DNA of 16,154 nt from Actinomycetes bacterium (GCA_030152105.1 JASLIH010000249.1:1-16154), one strand, 5' to 3'; shown: positions 6,157 through 12,966, counted from the first letter of the stretch. A program made the numbers and translations. The notes: generated by a model from the letters alone, not told the origin.

Positions 6157-7302
6157 ATGCGGGATCCGGTCCAGCGCAACGTGCCGACCCGGCCGGGCGG
6201 CGGTGGAGGAGACGCCGCGGGCTCCGGCAAGCCGGCCGAGCAGTCCGGCGCCACCGGGACGATGAGCATCGGCGAGGTGCTGGGGATCCTCAAGCCCGAG
6301 TTCCCCGATATCACCGTCTCCAAGATCCGCTTCCTCGAGGGCGCCGGCCTGGTCCAGCCCGACCGCTCCGCCTCCGGCTACCGCAAGTTCTCCGAAGACG
6401 ACGTCGCCCGCCTCCGGTTCGTCCTCCGCGCCCAGCGCGACCAGTACCTCCCCCTACGGGTGATCCGCCAGCGCCTCACCGACCTCGAACAGGTCGGCGG
6501 TCTCGACACCAAGGCCGGCCAGGCCGGGGGTGGAGCGGCTGGCGCTGAAGCATCCGCGGCCGGCTCCCCCGGGGCGGTCCGGCCCGGTGCCGAAGCCGGC
6601 CCTGGGTCCGGGGCGGCGGGGAGTGGGGCGACTGGGACCGGACCCGGGGCTGGGTCGTCCGGTGCCGGTGCGTCCGGGAACAGGTCGCCCGGGGCAGGCG
6701 CTGCCGAACCCGGAGGAGCTCGCGCGAGGGCGCCCGAGGCGTCGGGGGCCGGGGCGGCTGGGGCGGTCAGATCGCCCGGGGCCGGGGCACCGGGATCTTC
6801 CGGCGCCGGGGGCGCCGGGGCTGGTGGGGCGGCTGGTTCGGCGGCTGCGGTGGGGCAGCCGGCGCGGGGAACAGGCGCGGGATTTGCGGCCGCGCCGCCG
6901 TCCGACGCGCAGTTCACCCGCGACGAGCTCTGCCGCGCCGCCGGAGCCAACGTGGACCAGCTCCTGGAACTGGAGTCCTTCGGCCTCGTGAGCGCCCGCG
7001 GCAGCGGCGACCGAGGAGCCTGGTACGGAGGCGACGACCTGGTCCTCCTCCGGCTGGCCCGCGAGCTCGCCGACTACGGCCTCGAAGCCCGCCACCTCCG
7101 CATGTACAAGCTGTTCGCCGAGCGCGAGGCAGCCCTGTTCGAGCAGGTGGTCGCGCCGCTGGTTCGCCAGCGCAACCCCGAGGCCCGCGCCCGCGCCCGC
7201 GACACCATCCAGGCCCTGGCCCAACTCGGCGGCCGCATGCGCGACCTGGCCCTCCGCACGGCCGTCCACGGCCTGGCCGACACCCGCGACCCCCACCGTT
7301 GA
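6157..7302 (+). CDS. MerR family transcriptional regulator (Rv1828-like) with long Gly/Ala linker
   Basis: A 381-residue protein. Residues 36-112 form a MerR winged-helix DNA-binding domain ([21 protein letters not shown], then [22 protein letters not shown] and [19 protein letters not shown]). Residues 118-248 are almost entirely Gly, Ala, Ser and Pro. Residues 250-375 are an effector or dimerisation region of the Rv1828 type, containing [15 protein letters not shown]. Rv1828-type proteins are about 250 residues, so the linker is a large expansion. The gene starts three bases after the FHA stop, with GGAGG at 6139-6143, a long 13-base spacing that suggests coupled translation. ATG 6262 (MSIGEV) is an alternative start that would remove a 35-residue tail. 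The target genes and ligand are unknown; the dyads at 7306-7335 and 11469-11504 are candidates for its operators. Confidence 0.9.
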   Translation: MRDPVQRNVPTRPGGGGGDAAGSGKPAEQSGATGTMSIGEVLGILKPEFPDITVSKIRFLEGAGLVQPDRSASGYRKFSEDDVARLRFVLRAQRDQYLPLRVIRQRLTDLEQVGGLDTKAGQAGGGAAGAEASAAGSPGAVRPGAEAGPGSGAAGSGATGTGPGAGSSGAGASGNRSPGAGAAEPGGARARAPEASGAGAAGAVRSPGAGAPGSSGAGGAGAGGAAGSAAAVGQPARGTGAGFAAAPPSDAQFTRDELCRAAGANVDQLLELESFGLVSARGSGDRGAWYGGDDLVLLRLARELADYGLEARHLRMYKLFAEREAALFEQVVAPLVRQRNPEARARARDTIQALAQLGGRMRDLALRTAVHGLADTRDPHR

Positions 7303-7335
7303 CCTGTTACTAGATCGCCTTATCGACCTAGCAAC
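7299..7335 (+). promoter_or_regulatory. candidate promoter and 30-bp dyad before the carboxypeptidase gene
   Basis: TTGACC (7299-7304) overlaps the TGA stop of the MerR gene. A TATCGA-like -10 sits at 7321-7326, only nine bases before ATG 7336, which fits a leaderless transcript. Arms GTTACTAGATCG (7306-7317) and CGACCTAGCAAC (7324-7335) pair at 10 of 12 positions around CCTTAT. The dyad fills nearly the entire gap, is AT-rich against its surroundings, and covers the spacer and -10 region, as an operator would. Confidence 0.45.
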
Positions 7336-8751
7336 ATGTCAATAAATCTCCAGATCACCTCCCCGAGGGTCGGGGCCCGTCCGTCAAGGGCGGGCCGGGT
7401 CCTGGCGGTCCTCCGGGTCCTGGTTGTCGTCGTGGTCCTGGCGGTGACCCTGAGCACGCACGGTGGGTCGGTGGCCGCCGCAGCGGCCCGCAGGGTCGCC
7501 GGCCCGGCGCCCGGGGTCGCCGCCGTGACCGGAGCCGGAACCGGTGGGGGCGGAACCGGGAGCGCGAGGCAGGCGGTCCAGGGGACGGAACAGGGGGCGG
7601 TGGCGCCGCCAAGGGTCCAGGCACGGGCGGTGATCCTGGCGGACGAGTCCACGGGCCAGGTGCTGTTCGAGCGGAACGCGAGCTCGGCCCGGGCGATGGC
7701 CTCCACCACCAAGGTCATGACCGCGCTGCTGGCCCTCGAGCGACTCGACGAGCGGAAGGTTGTCGTCATCGGCTCCGGGCCGCCGCAGGTGGGGGAGGAG
7801 TCGCTGCGGCTGCGCCAGGGTGAGCGGCTGACCGTTCGACAGCTGCTCCTCGGCCTGCTGGTGAAGAGCGCCAACGACGCCGGGGCGGCCCTCGCCGAGG
7901 CGGTCGACGGGGACCAGGCCGCCTTCGTCCGGCGCATGAACCGCAAGGCGGCAGCCCTCCGGCTCGGCGCGACCCACTACGTGACCCCGTACGGCCTCGA
8001 CCGGCCGGGTCACCAGACCAGCGCCCGCGACCTGGCCCGCCTCTGGGAGGTGGCCATGCGCCGGGCCGACTTCCGGTCCCTGGTCGCCATCAAGGCCGCC
8101 CGCATCCCCGGTGGACCTTTGTCGCTTCGTCGATTTGTCACCACGAATCAGCTGCTCGGGTCCTACCGGTGGACGGTCGGGGGCAAGACCGGGTTCACCA
8201 ACCGGGCCGGGCGATGCCTGGTCGCCTCGGCCAGCCGCGGCGGCCGCCGGCTGGTCGCGGTCGCGCTCGGCTCGCCCAACGCCTTCCCGGACGTGCGGGC
8301 CCTGTTCGACTACGGCTTCTCCAAGTTCGTCCGGGTCCGCCTTGCCCAGCGCGGCCAGCCGGTCTCGGTGGCCCCCGACCGCCCCGCCGCCTTCCAGGCC
8401 GACGCCGACACCGACGCCCTTGTTCGCCTGGACCAGCTCGACCAGGTCCGCCTGACCCTCCCCCAGGGGTCGAGCGCCGGGCCGGCGGCGGCCTGGTTCA
8501 CCGGCGCGGGACAGCGGCTGGCCAGCGTCCGGTTGGCCCCGCTCCAGGGGAGTGGGGCCGGACCGGCCGAGACCCTGACACTCCCCACGGCTCCGAACGG
8601 CTCGGCCTCGGCCGGGACCACCCCCGCGCCGGGAACGGCCAGCCCAGGAGGAACACCCCTCACCGGCGGAACACCGGTCAGACCCTGGCCGGTCCCCCCC
8701 GGCGCCCCGGCCCCGGCGATCAACCCGTTCCTACGCCGCGAACCCCCGTGA
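7336..8751 (+). CDS. secreted D-alanyl-D-alanine carboxypeptidase, S11 (PBP5) family
   Basis: A 471-residue enzyme that removes the terminal D-Ala from peptidoglycan stem peptides. A signal peptide or anchor lies at about 20-50, followed by a Gly/Ala-rich spacer to residue 90. The penicillin-binding core has all three active-site motifs: S123-T-T-K126 (SxxK), S178-A-N180 (SxN) and K284-T-G286 (KTG), plus the GLDRPGHQTSARDLARL segment typical of S11. The core ends near 335; after it come a short beta-rich region and a Thr/Pro-rich tail, without an obvious C-terminal amphipathic membrane anchor. ATG 7336 is the only start upstream of the hydrophobic segment and has no SD, so translation is probably leaderless. 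It is inserted, with the next gene, between two genes that are adjacent in Mycobacterium (the Rv1828 and Rv1829 homologues). Confidence 0.93.
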   Translation: MSINLQITSPRVGARPSRAGRVLAVLRVLVVVVVLAVTLSTHGGSVAAAAARRVAGPAPGVAAVTGAGTGGGGTGSARQAVQGTEQGAVAPPRVQARAVILADESTGQVLFERNASSARAMASTTKVMTALLALERLDERKVVVIGSGPPQVGEESLRLRQGERLTVRQLLLGLLVKSANDAGAALAEAVDGDQAAFVRRMNRKAAALRLGATHYVTPYGLDRPGHQTSARDLARLWEVAMRRADFRSLVAIKAARIPGGPLSLRRFVTTNQLLGSYRWTVGGKTGFTNRAGRCLVASASRGGRRLVAVALGSPNAFPDVRALFDYGFSKFVRVRLAQRGQPVSVAPDRPAAFQADADTDALVRLDQLDQVRLTLPQGSSAGPAAAWFTGAGQRLASVRLAPLQGSGAGPAETLTLPTAPNGSASAGTTPAPGTASPGGTPLTGGTPVRPWPVPPGAPAPAINPFLRREPP

Positions 8752-8807
8752 TCCGACCCGGCGACCCCGCGCCCGACCTGGCCCAGCCAAGCGGTGAGGA
8801 ACGACCG

Positions 8808-9395
8808 GTGGTGCGGCTGCTGGTGGATCGGGAGGCGGTGCAGGGGCGGGTGGGGGAGCTGGGGGCGGAGCTGCGGGCCGACTATCAGGGCGTGGAGCCC
8901 ATCCTGGTGTCGGTGTTGCGGGGCGGGGTGGTGTTCCTGGCCGATCTGGTGCGGGCGGCGGCGATGCCGTGCCGGGTGGACTTCATGGCGATCTCGCGGT
9001 TCGACGCCTCGGAGGACACCGGGGTGGTCAGGATCGAGAAGGATCTCGACCTGGATCTGTCCGGGGCCCATGTGCTGGTGGTGGAGGACATTGTCGACAC
9101 CGGGCTGACGCTCACCTACCTGCTGCGGGTGCTGGCGGCGCGGGGGCCGGCCAGCCTGCGGGTGTGCGCGCTGCTGGACAAGCGGGCCCGGCGCATCGTG
9201 GATGTGCCGCTGTCGTATGTCGGCTTCGAGGTGCCGGACGTGTTCCTGGTCGGGTACGGGCTCGACCTGGACGAGCGCGAGCGGGGGAGGGGCGAGCTCC
9301 TGGCCGTGGACGACCTGGAGGCGGTGCGCGACAACCCGGCGCTGCTCGACCTTCCCACCAGGCCCAATGACGCGTGGAGGCCGCCTCGGGCGTGA
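8808..9395 (+). CDS. hpt: hypoxanthine phosphoribosyltransferase family protein
   Basis: About 195 residues. It would convert hypoxanthine or guanine plus PRPP to IMP or GMP in purine salvage. The PRPP loop VVEDIVDTGLTL lies at 91-102, the LRGG turn at 37-40, DKR at 124-126 and the base-contact region VGFEVPDVFLVGYGLD at 138-153. Two departures from the usual family are visible: the flexible loop that normally begins Ser-Ser-Tyr-Gly reads SRFDASEDTGVVRI (63-76), and the end lacks the usual RNLPYIGVL-like segment. Substrate range is therefore less certain. GTG 8808 has GAGGA at 8796-8800 at good spacing; GTG 8811 is equally possible. GTG 8748 would overlap the carboxypeptidase stop (GTGA) and add 20 residues. 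Co-transcription with the upstream gene is likely. Confidence 0.85.
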   Translation: MVRLLVDREAVQGRVGELGAELRADYQGVEPILVSVLRGGVVFLADLVRAAAMPCRVDFMAISRFDASEDTGVVRIEKDLDLDLSGAHVLVVEDIVDTGLTLTYLLRVLAARGPASLRVCALLDKRARRIVDVPLSYVGFEVPDVFLVGYGLDLDERERGRGELLAVDDLEAVRDNPALLDLPTRPNDAWRPPRA

Positions 9396-9447
9396 ACTCC
9401 TACCGGCTGCAACCTTCGCTCGGTATGTCGCATCGCCCGGAGGCGTC

Positions 9448-9456
9448 TGATAGCCT
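9448..9456 (+). promoter_or_regulatory. extended -10 promoter candidate for the DUF151 gene
   Basis: TGATAGCCT provides TGn followed by the -10 box TAGCCT (9451-9456), about 63 bases before the start codon. No convincing -35 is present, consistent with an extended -10 type. The leader contains a small hairpin, GCGCCC (9471-9476) with GGGCGC (9482-9487). The rest of the gap 9396-9519 shows nothing else that I recognise. Confidence 0.35.
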
Positions 9457-9519
9457 CGGGCAGGTGGCAAGCGCCCGTCCGGGGCGCCAAGAACGTTTGA
9501 CGCCCGAGGGGGTTTCGAG

Positions 9520-9993
9520 TTGGTCGAGCTGACCCTCGTCGGCGTCAGGATCGAGCTTCCAACCCAGACGCCGATCGTGCTCCTGAAGGAGCGCGACGGC
9601 GAGCGCTTCCTCCCCATCTGGATCGGGAACGTCGAGGCGACCGCCATCGCCTTCGCCCTCCAGGGCGTGGCCACCCAGCGGCCGCTCACCCACGACCTGC
9701 TCAAGAACCTGCTGGACGAGCTGGTGGTCTCCATCGAGCGGATCGTGATCACCGAGCTGAAGGAAGGCACCTTCTACGCCACCATCGAGCTGCGCCAGAA
9801 CGGCTCCAAGTTCTCGGTGTCGAGCCGGCCGAGCGACGCCATCGCCCTCGCGGTCCGGGCCAACACGCCCATCTTCGCCGAGGAGGACGTGCTCAGCGAA
9901 GCCTCCATCCTGATCAAGAGTGACGACGAAGAGCGTGAGGTGGAGAAGTTCCGCGAGTTCCTCGACCAGGTCAGCCCGGAGGACTTCGAGTAG
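9520..9993 (+). CDS. bifunctional nuclease family protein (DUF151)
   Basis: A 157-residue protein made almost entirely of one DUF151 (bifunctional nuclease, BFN) domain, the usual size. Diagnostic segments are LLKERDGERFLPIWIGNVEATAIA, RPLTHDLLKNLLDEL, EGTFYATIEL and SSRPSDAIALAVRANTPIFAEEDVL, followed by an acidic tail ending VEKFREFLDQVSPEDFE. Plant members were reported to have both RNase and DNase activity; the role of bacterial members, including Rv1829, is not well defined. TTG 9520 was chosen because the protein then starts MVELTLVGVRIE like its homologues, and GAGGGGG lies at 9506-9512, seven bases upstream. Its place before the Rv1830-like regulator is the conserved order. Confidence 0.93.
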   Translation: MVELTLVGVRIELPTQTPIVLLKERDGERFLPIWIGNVEATAIAFALQGVATQRPLTHDLLKNLLDELVVSIERIVITELKEGTFYATIELRQNGSKFSVSSRPSDAIALAVRANTPIFAEEDVLSEASILIKSDDEEREVEKFREFLDQVSPEDFE

Positions 9994-10020
9994 GTCTGGG
10001 TGGATTTCACCCTCAGCTGA

Positions 10021-10042
10021 AGGTCGAGACGTCGCAGGTCGA
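10021..10042. repeat. direct repeats AGGTCGA upstream of the second MerR promoter
   Basis: AGGTCGA occurs at 10021-10027 and 10036-10042, 15 bases apart start to start, about 20 bases upstream of the -35 box. This spacing could suit a regulator binding two turns on nearly the same face. A short hairpin, GGGTG-GATTT-CACCC (9998-10012), precedes it just after the DUF151 stop and might be a weak terminator. Confidence 0.35.
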
Positions 10043-10061
10043 TAACGGTGAGGTTGCTTCG

Positions 10062-10090
10062 TTGACGCGGCACACCGCGACCCCTAGGCT
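10062..10090 (+). promoter_or_regulatory. sigma-70 type promoter for the second MerR gene
   Basis: TTGACG (10062-10067) and TAGGCT (10085-10090) are spaced by 17 bases, close to the actinobacterial consensus. The predicted start is near 10097. Two perfect 8-bp palindromes lie at and after it: TGACGTCA (10091-10098) and GTAATTAC (10106-10113). They are possible autoregulatory sites. Confidence 0.6.
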
Positions 10091-10139
10091 TGACGTCACA
10101 TCGTTGTAATTACGCAGGATCCGGCAAGGAGGAATCTGG

Positions 10140-10697
10140 ATGGTCGCGCGACCGTCTCCGGCGGCGTCTGAGCCGGGATTCCGCGGCCCCACCGTTCACA
10201 AGCTGGTCGGCATCACCTATCGGCAGCTCGACTACTGGGCCCGGACCGGGCTGGTCACGCCGTCGGTGCGGGCGGCGGACGGGTCGGGCACCCAGCGGCT
10301 CTACAGCTTCACCGACGTGGTCGAGCTCCGCATCATCAAGCGGCTGCTGGACGCGGGGGTGTCGCTGCGCCAGATCCGCGACGCGATCGGGTATCTGCGC
10401 AAGGAGTCGGGCGGCAAGCCGCTGTCGGACATCACCTTGATGTCGGACGGCAACCGGATCTATGCCTGCCACTCCAACGAAGAGGTCGTTGACGTCCTCT
10501 CCAACGGCCAGGCGGTGTTCGGCATCGCCGTCGGGCGGGTCTGGGCCGACACCGAGGGCGACCTGGCCCACCTCCCCGGCGACCAGCCGGGCGGCGCGGT
10601 CGTGGAGCCCGACGCCGGCCCGGCCACCGGGCCGGCGGTGGCCGATGCGTCCGGCGGGGTCCCACCCCGGGCGGCGCCGCAGGGGACCCAAGGCTAG
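10140..10697 (+). CDS. MerR family transcriptional regulator, Rv1830 (ResR)-like
   Basis: A 185-residue protein. Residues 17-90 are a MerR-type winged helix, with VGITYRQLDYWARTGLVTPSV at 23-43 and SGTQRLYSFTDVVELRIIKRLL at 49-70. Residues 95-133 (LSDITLMSDGNRIYACHSNEEVVDVLSNGQAVFGIAV) match the characteristic short effector segment of the Rv1830 group. The last 45 residues are low-complexity. In mycobacteria the Rv1830 regulator has been linked to cell-cycle control and antibiotic resilience; the same function here is inference. ATG 10140 has a near-perfect SD, AAGGAGGA (10126-10133), six bases upstream. The gene ends eight bases before the next start, so the two are probably co-transcribed. 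Confidence 0.92.
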   Translation: MVARPSPAASEPGFRGPTVHKLVGITYRQLDYWARTGLVTPSVRAADGSGTQRLYSFTDVVELRIIKRLLDAGVSLRQIRDAIGYLRKESGGKPLSDITLMSDGNRIYACHSNEEVVDVLSNGQAVFGIAVGRVWADTEGDLAHLPGDQPGGAVVEPDAGPATGPAVADASGGVPPRAAPQGTQG

Positions 10698-10705
10698 CGC
10701 CGGCC

Positions 10706-11356
10706 ATGGCCACCAGCGCGGGAGCGACTCGGCCGGCCGACCAGATCACCTTCGCGCACAACTCCGAGCGTCAGTTCGCGCGCCTGCTCGACTTCTACCG
10801 GGTCGAGTGGGAGTACGAGCCGACCGCCTTCCCGATCGAGTGGGACGCCGCCGGCCGGCCGCTCCAGCACTTCCGGCCCGACTTCTACCTGCCGGGGTTC
10901 TGCCTCTACATCGAGATCACCACCCTCAACCAGCGGCTGGTGACCAAGAAGAACCGCAAGGTCCGGCGGCTGCGCGAGCTCTACCCGGACGTCCACATCA
11001 AGGTCCTCTACCAGCGCGACTACCTCTCCCTGCTGGCCAAGTACGGCCTCGAGCCCCCGAGCCAGATGGCCGCCCCGACCACGGCGGGGGACCGCGGCCC
11101 GGTGGTCCCCGAGGGGCTGGGAAGGACACCGCGAGCCTGGCAGGGCATCGGAGCGGTGAAGGGGCCGCTGCGGGGCGCGGTGAGCGGGGCGGTCGAGCGG
11201 GCGGCGGCGGCGGGGCGGCCGCGGGTGGTGCCCGACCCGCCGCAGCCGGTCCCGCCACTGCCCGCCGACCCCGAGCTGGTGCGCCTGGCCCAGGTGCCCC
11301 TGCCGGCCGAGATCGCCCAGCGCCGCGGTCCCGCCACCGCCGAGCGGGCCGGCTGA
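10706..11356 (+). CDS. uncharacterised protein with a PD-(D/E)XK-like core
   Basis: A 216-residue cytoplasmic protein of unknown function. Residues 14-115 look like a restriction-endonuclease fold: helix SERQFARLLDFY with E21, strand WEYEPTAFPIEW, then RPDFYLP with D59, strand LYIEITT with E70, and a basic helix KKNRKVRRLRELYP with K81, K82 and K85, ending in strand HIKVLYQRDY. The spacing E...D...ExT...K resembles PD-(D/E)XK/VSR-type nucleases, but the usual ExK is ExT. Activity is therefore uncertain; the nearby lysines might substitute. Residues 118-216 are Pro/Ala-rich and probably disordered. From memory, a similar domain precedes the phosphoribosyltransferase domain in some proteins annotated as HPRT, and hpt lies 1.3 kb upstream here; I could not check this. 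It occupies the position of Rv1831 but I see no similarity I can vouch for. The SD is weak (AAGG at 10690-10693). Confidence 0.75.
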   Translation: MATSAGATRPADQITFAHNSERQFARLLDFYRVEWEYEPTAFPIEWDAAGRPLQHFRPDFYLPGFCLYIEITTLNQRLVTKKNRKVRRLRELYPDVHIKVLYQRDYLSLLAKYGLEPPSQMAAPTTAGDRGPVVPEGLGRTPRAWQGIGAVKGPLRGAVSGAVERAAAAGRPRVVPDPPQPVPPLPADPELVRLAQVPLPAEIAQRRGPATAERAG

Positions 11357-11363
11357 GCGCCTC

Positions 11364-11410
11364 CCCTCCGGGACCCCACCGCCAGGTGGGCGTTGCGGGG
11401 GTTCGGAGGG
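11364..11410 (+). terminator. long GC-rich hairpin after the PD-(D/E)XK-like gene
   Basis: Starting eight bases after the stop, CCCTCCG (11364-11370) pairs with CGGAGGG (11404-11410). Inside, ACCCC (11373-11377) pairs with GGGGT (11398-11402). There are competing local pairings, CCCACC (11375-11380) with GGTGGG (11385-11390) and CCACCGCC (11376-11383) with GGCGGTGG (11409-11416). No T-tract follows, which is common for terminators in such genomes. The alternative pairings leave room for attenuation. Confidence 0.45.
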
Positions 11411-11468
11411 CGGTGGTTCAATCGCCGCGCCCTGGCTGGGTTGCTGGGCGAAGAGCTACATGGACATC

Positions 11469-11504
11469 TCGACAAGTCTCTAAGTAGATAAGTCTCTATG
11501 TCGA
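11469..11504. repeat. tandem octamer cluster within an outer dyad, upstream of gcvPA
   Basis: Three octamers lie head to tail: AAGTCTCT (11474-11481), AAGTAGAT (11482-11489) and AAGTCTCT (11490-11497). They share AAGTnnnT, and the first and third are identical through nine bases. An outer inverted repeat, TCGACA (11469-11474) and TGTCGA (11499-11504), frames them. The stretch is distinctly AT-rich in a GC-rich window and lies about 70 bases before gcvPA, so an operator or promoter region is likely. No convincing -35/-10 pair was found; TCGACA and TCTATG (11495-11500) would need a 20-base spacer, as MerR-controlled promoters have. Confidence 0.55.
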
Positions 11505-11548
11505 CCCACCGGGGGGAGGCGCCGGGAGCCACCGGGGCGCCGGGTGGG
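11505..11548 (+). promoter_or_regulatory. stem-loop in the gcvPA leader
   Basis: CCCACC (11505-11510) pairs with GGTGGG (11543-11548), and an inner GGCGCC (11518-11523) pairs with a second GGCGCC (11536-11541). The structure ends eight bases before the SD AGGAGG (11556-11561). It could tune translation of gcvPA. It does not show the conserved core of a glycine riboswitch. Confidence 0.35.
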
Positions 11549-11565
11549 GCGCGTCAGGAGGAGCG

Positions 11566-12966
11566 TTGAGCTACCAGCCCCACACCAGCGAGGACGTCGA
11601 CCGGATGCTGGCCGCCCTCGGCCTGGACGACGTCGACCAGCTGTTCCAGCCCATCCCCTCCGACCTGCGAGCCCCGGCCGCCCTCGACCTGCCCCGGCCC
11701 CATGCCGAGCAGGAGGTCGCCGCCGAGCTGGGCCGGCTCGCCGCCCGCAACCGGCACCTGGACGAGCTGACCTGCTTTCTCGGGGCCGGGGTCTACGACC
11801 ACTACGTGCCGGCCTCGGTCTGGTACCTGGCCGGCCGGGGGGAGTTCGCCACCTCCTACACCCCCTACCAGCCGGAGATGAGCCAGGGCGTGCTCCAGGC
11901 CCTGTTCGAGTACCAGACGCTGATCAGCGAGCTGACCGGCCTGGAGATCTCCAACGCATCGCTGTACGACGGCGCCTCGGCGGTGGCCGAGGCCGCGACC
12001 CTGGCCGTGGCCGCCACCCGCCGCAGCGAGCTGCTGGTGAGCGCGGCCGTGGCCCCGCGGGTCCGGGAGCTGCTGGAGACCTACAGCCAGGGCCTGGACA
12101 TCAAGCTGGTCGAGGTCGGCGCCCTCGACGGCCAGACCGACCTGGACGAGGTGCGGAGCAGGGCCAGTGACCAGACGGCGGCGCTGCTGCTCGCCCAGCC
12201 CAACTTCTTCGGTGTGGTCGAGGACGTCGCCGCGGCGGCCGAGCTGGCCCACGGTGTCGGGGCCCGGATGCTGGTCACCTTCGACCCGCTGACCGCCGGG
12301 GTGCTGGAGCCGCCGGGGCGGCTCGGGGCCGACGTCGTGGTCGGGGAGGGCCAGGGGCTCGGGAACCACCCGAACTTCGGCGGCCCGGCGTTCGGGTTCC
12401 TGGCCTGCCGCGCCGCGGACGTGCGGCGGCTGCCCGGACGGCTGGTCGGCGAGACGCTCGATGTGGCCGGGCGGCGGGCCTTCGTGCTCACCCTCCAGGC
12501 CCGCGAGCAGCACATCCGGCGGGAGAAGGCGACCAGCAACATCTGCACCAACCAGACCCTGAACGCGATCGCGGCCGCCGTCTACCTGACCTGGCTGGGA
12601 CCGCAGGGCCTGGAGGAGCTGGGCCGGCTGTGCCTGCGGGCGGCCCGCTACACGGCCGACCGGCTGACCGCGATCCCGGGGGTGCGGCTGGCCTTCGGCG
12701 ACCAGCCGTTCGTGAAGGAGCTGGTGGTCCGGCTGCCGGCCGACCCGGCCGAGGTCAGCCGGCGCCTGGTCGACCACGGCCTGCTCGCCGGGCTGCCCCT
12801 GGCCGGCCTGGCCCCCGGCCTCGAGGACGGCCTGCTGGTCGCGGTGACCGAGCGGCGGACCAAGGAGGACATCGACCGCCTGGCCGACGCCATGGCCACC
12901 GTCCTGGCCGACCTCGGCGCCACCGGCGGCGATCGGCCCCGCGAGGGCGAGGAGGTGGCCCGGTGA
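11566..12966 (+). CDS. gcvPA: glycine dehydrogenase (decarboxylating) subunit 1
   Basis: A 466-residue alpha subunit of the split glycine cleavage P-protein. Together with GcvPB it decarboxylates glycine and loads the aminomethyl group on the lipoyl arm of GcvH. Family motifs are FLGAGVYDHYVP (71-82), YTPYQPEMSQG (98-108), ASLYDGASAVAEA (131-143) and REKATSNICTNQ (319-330). This subunit is homologous to the other but lacks the cofactor lysine. TTG 11566 is supported by AGGAGG at 11556-11561 and by the start MSYQPHTSED, which is where such proteins begin. The C-terminus overlaps the gcvPB start by four bases (GTGA), so the two are translated together. Confidence 0.96.
   Translation: MSYQPHTSEDVDRMLAALGLDDVDQLFQPIPSDLRAPAALDLPRPHAEQEVAAELGRLAARNRHLDELTCFLGAGVYDHYVPASVWYLAGRGEFATSYTPYQPEMSQGVLQALFEYQTLISELTGLEISNASLYDGASAVAEAATLAVAATRRSELLVSAAVAPRVRELLETYSQGLDIKLVEVGALDGQTDLDEVRSRASDQTAALLLAQPNFFGVVEDVAAAAELAHGVGARMLVTFDPLTAGVLEPPGRLGADVVVGEGQGLGNHPNFGGPAFGFLACRAADVRRLPGRLVGETLDVAGRRAFVLTLQAREQHIRREKATSNICTNQTLNAIAAAVYLTWLGPQGLEELGRLCLRAARYTADRLTAIPGVRLAFGDQPFVKELVVRLPADPAEVSRRLVDHGLLAGLPLAGLAPGLEDGLLVAVTERRTKEDIDRLADAMATVLADLGATGGDRPREGEEVAR

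Noticed and set aside
8310..9770. 486-codon minus-strand frame opposite the carboxypeptidase, hpt and DUF151 genes
   Set aside because: It crosses three supported genes and their intergenic gaps, with no motif of its own.
11357..11565. Glycine riboswitch upstream of gcvPA
   Set aside because: The expected tandem aptamer cores could not be found; the gap instead holds hairpins and the octamer cluster.
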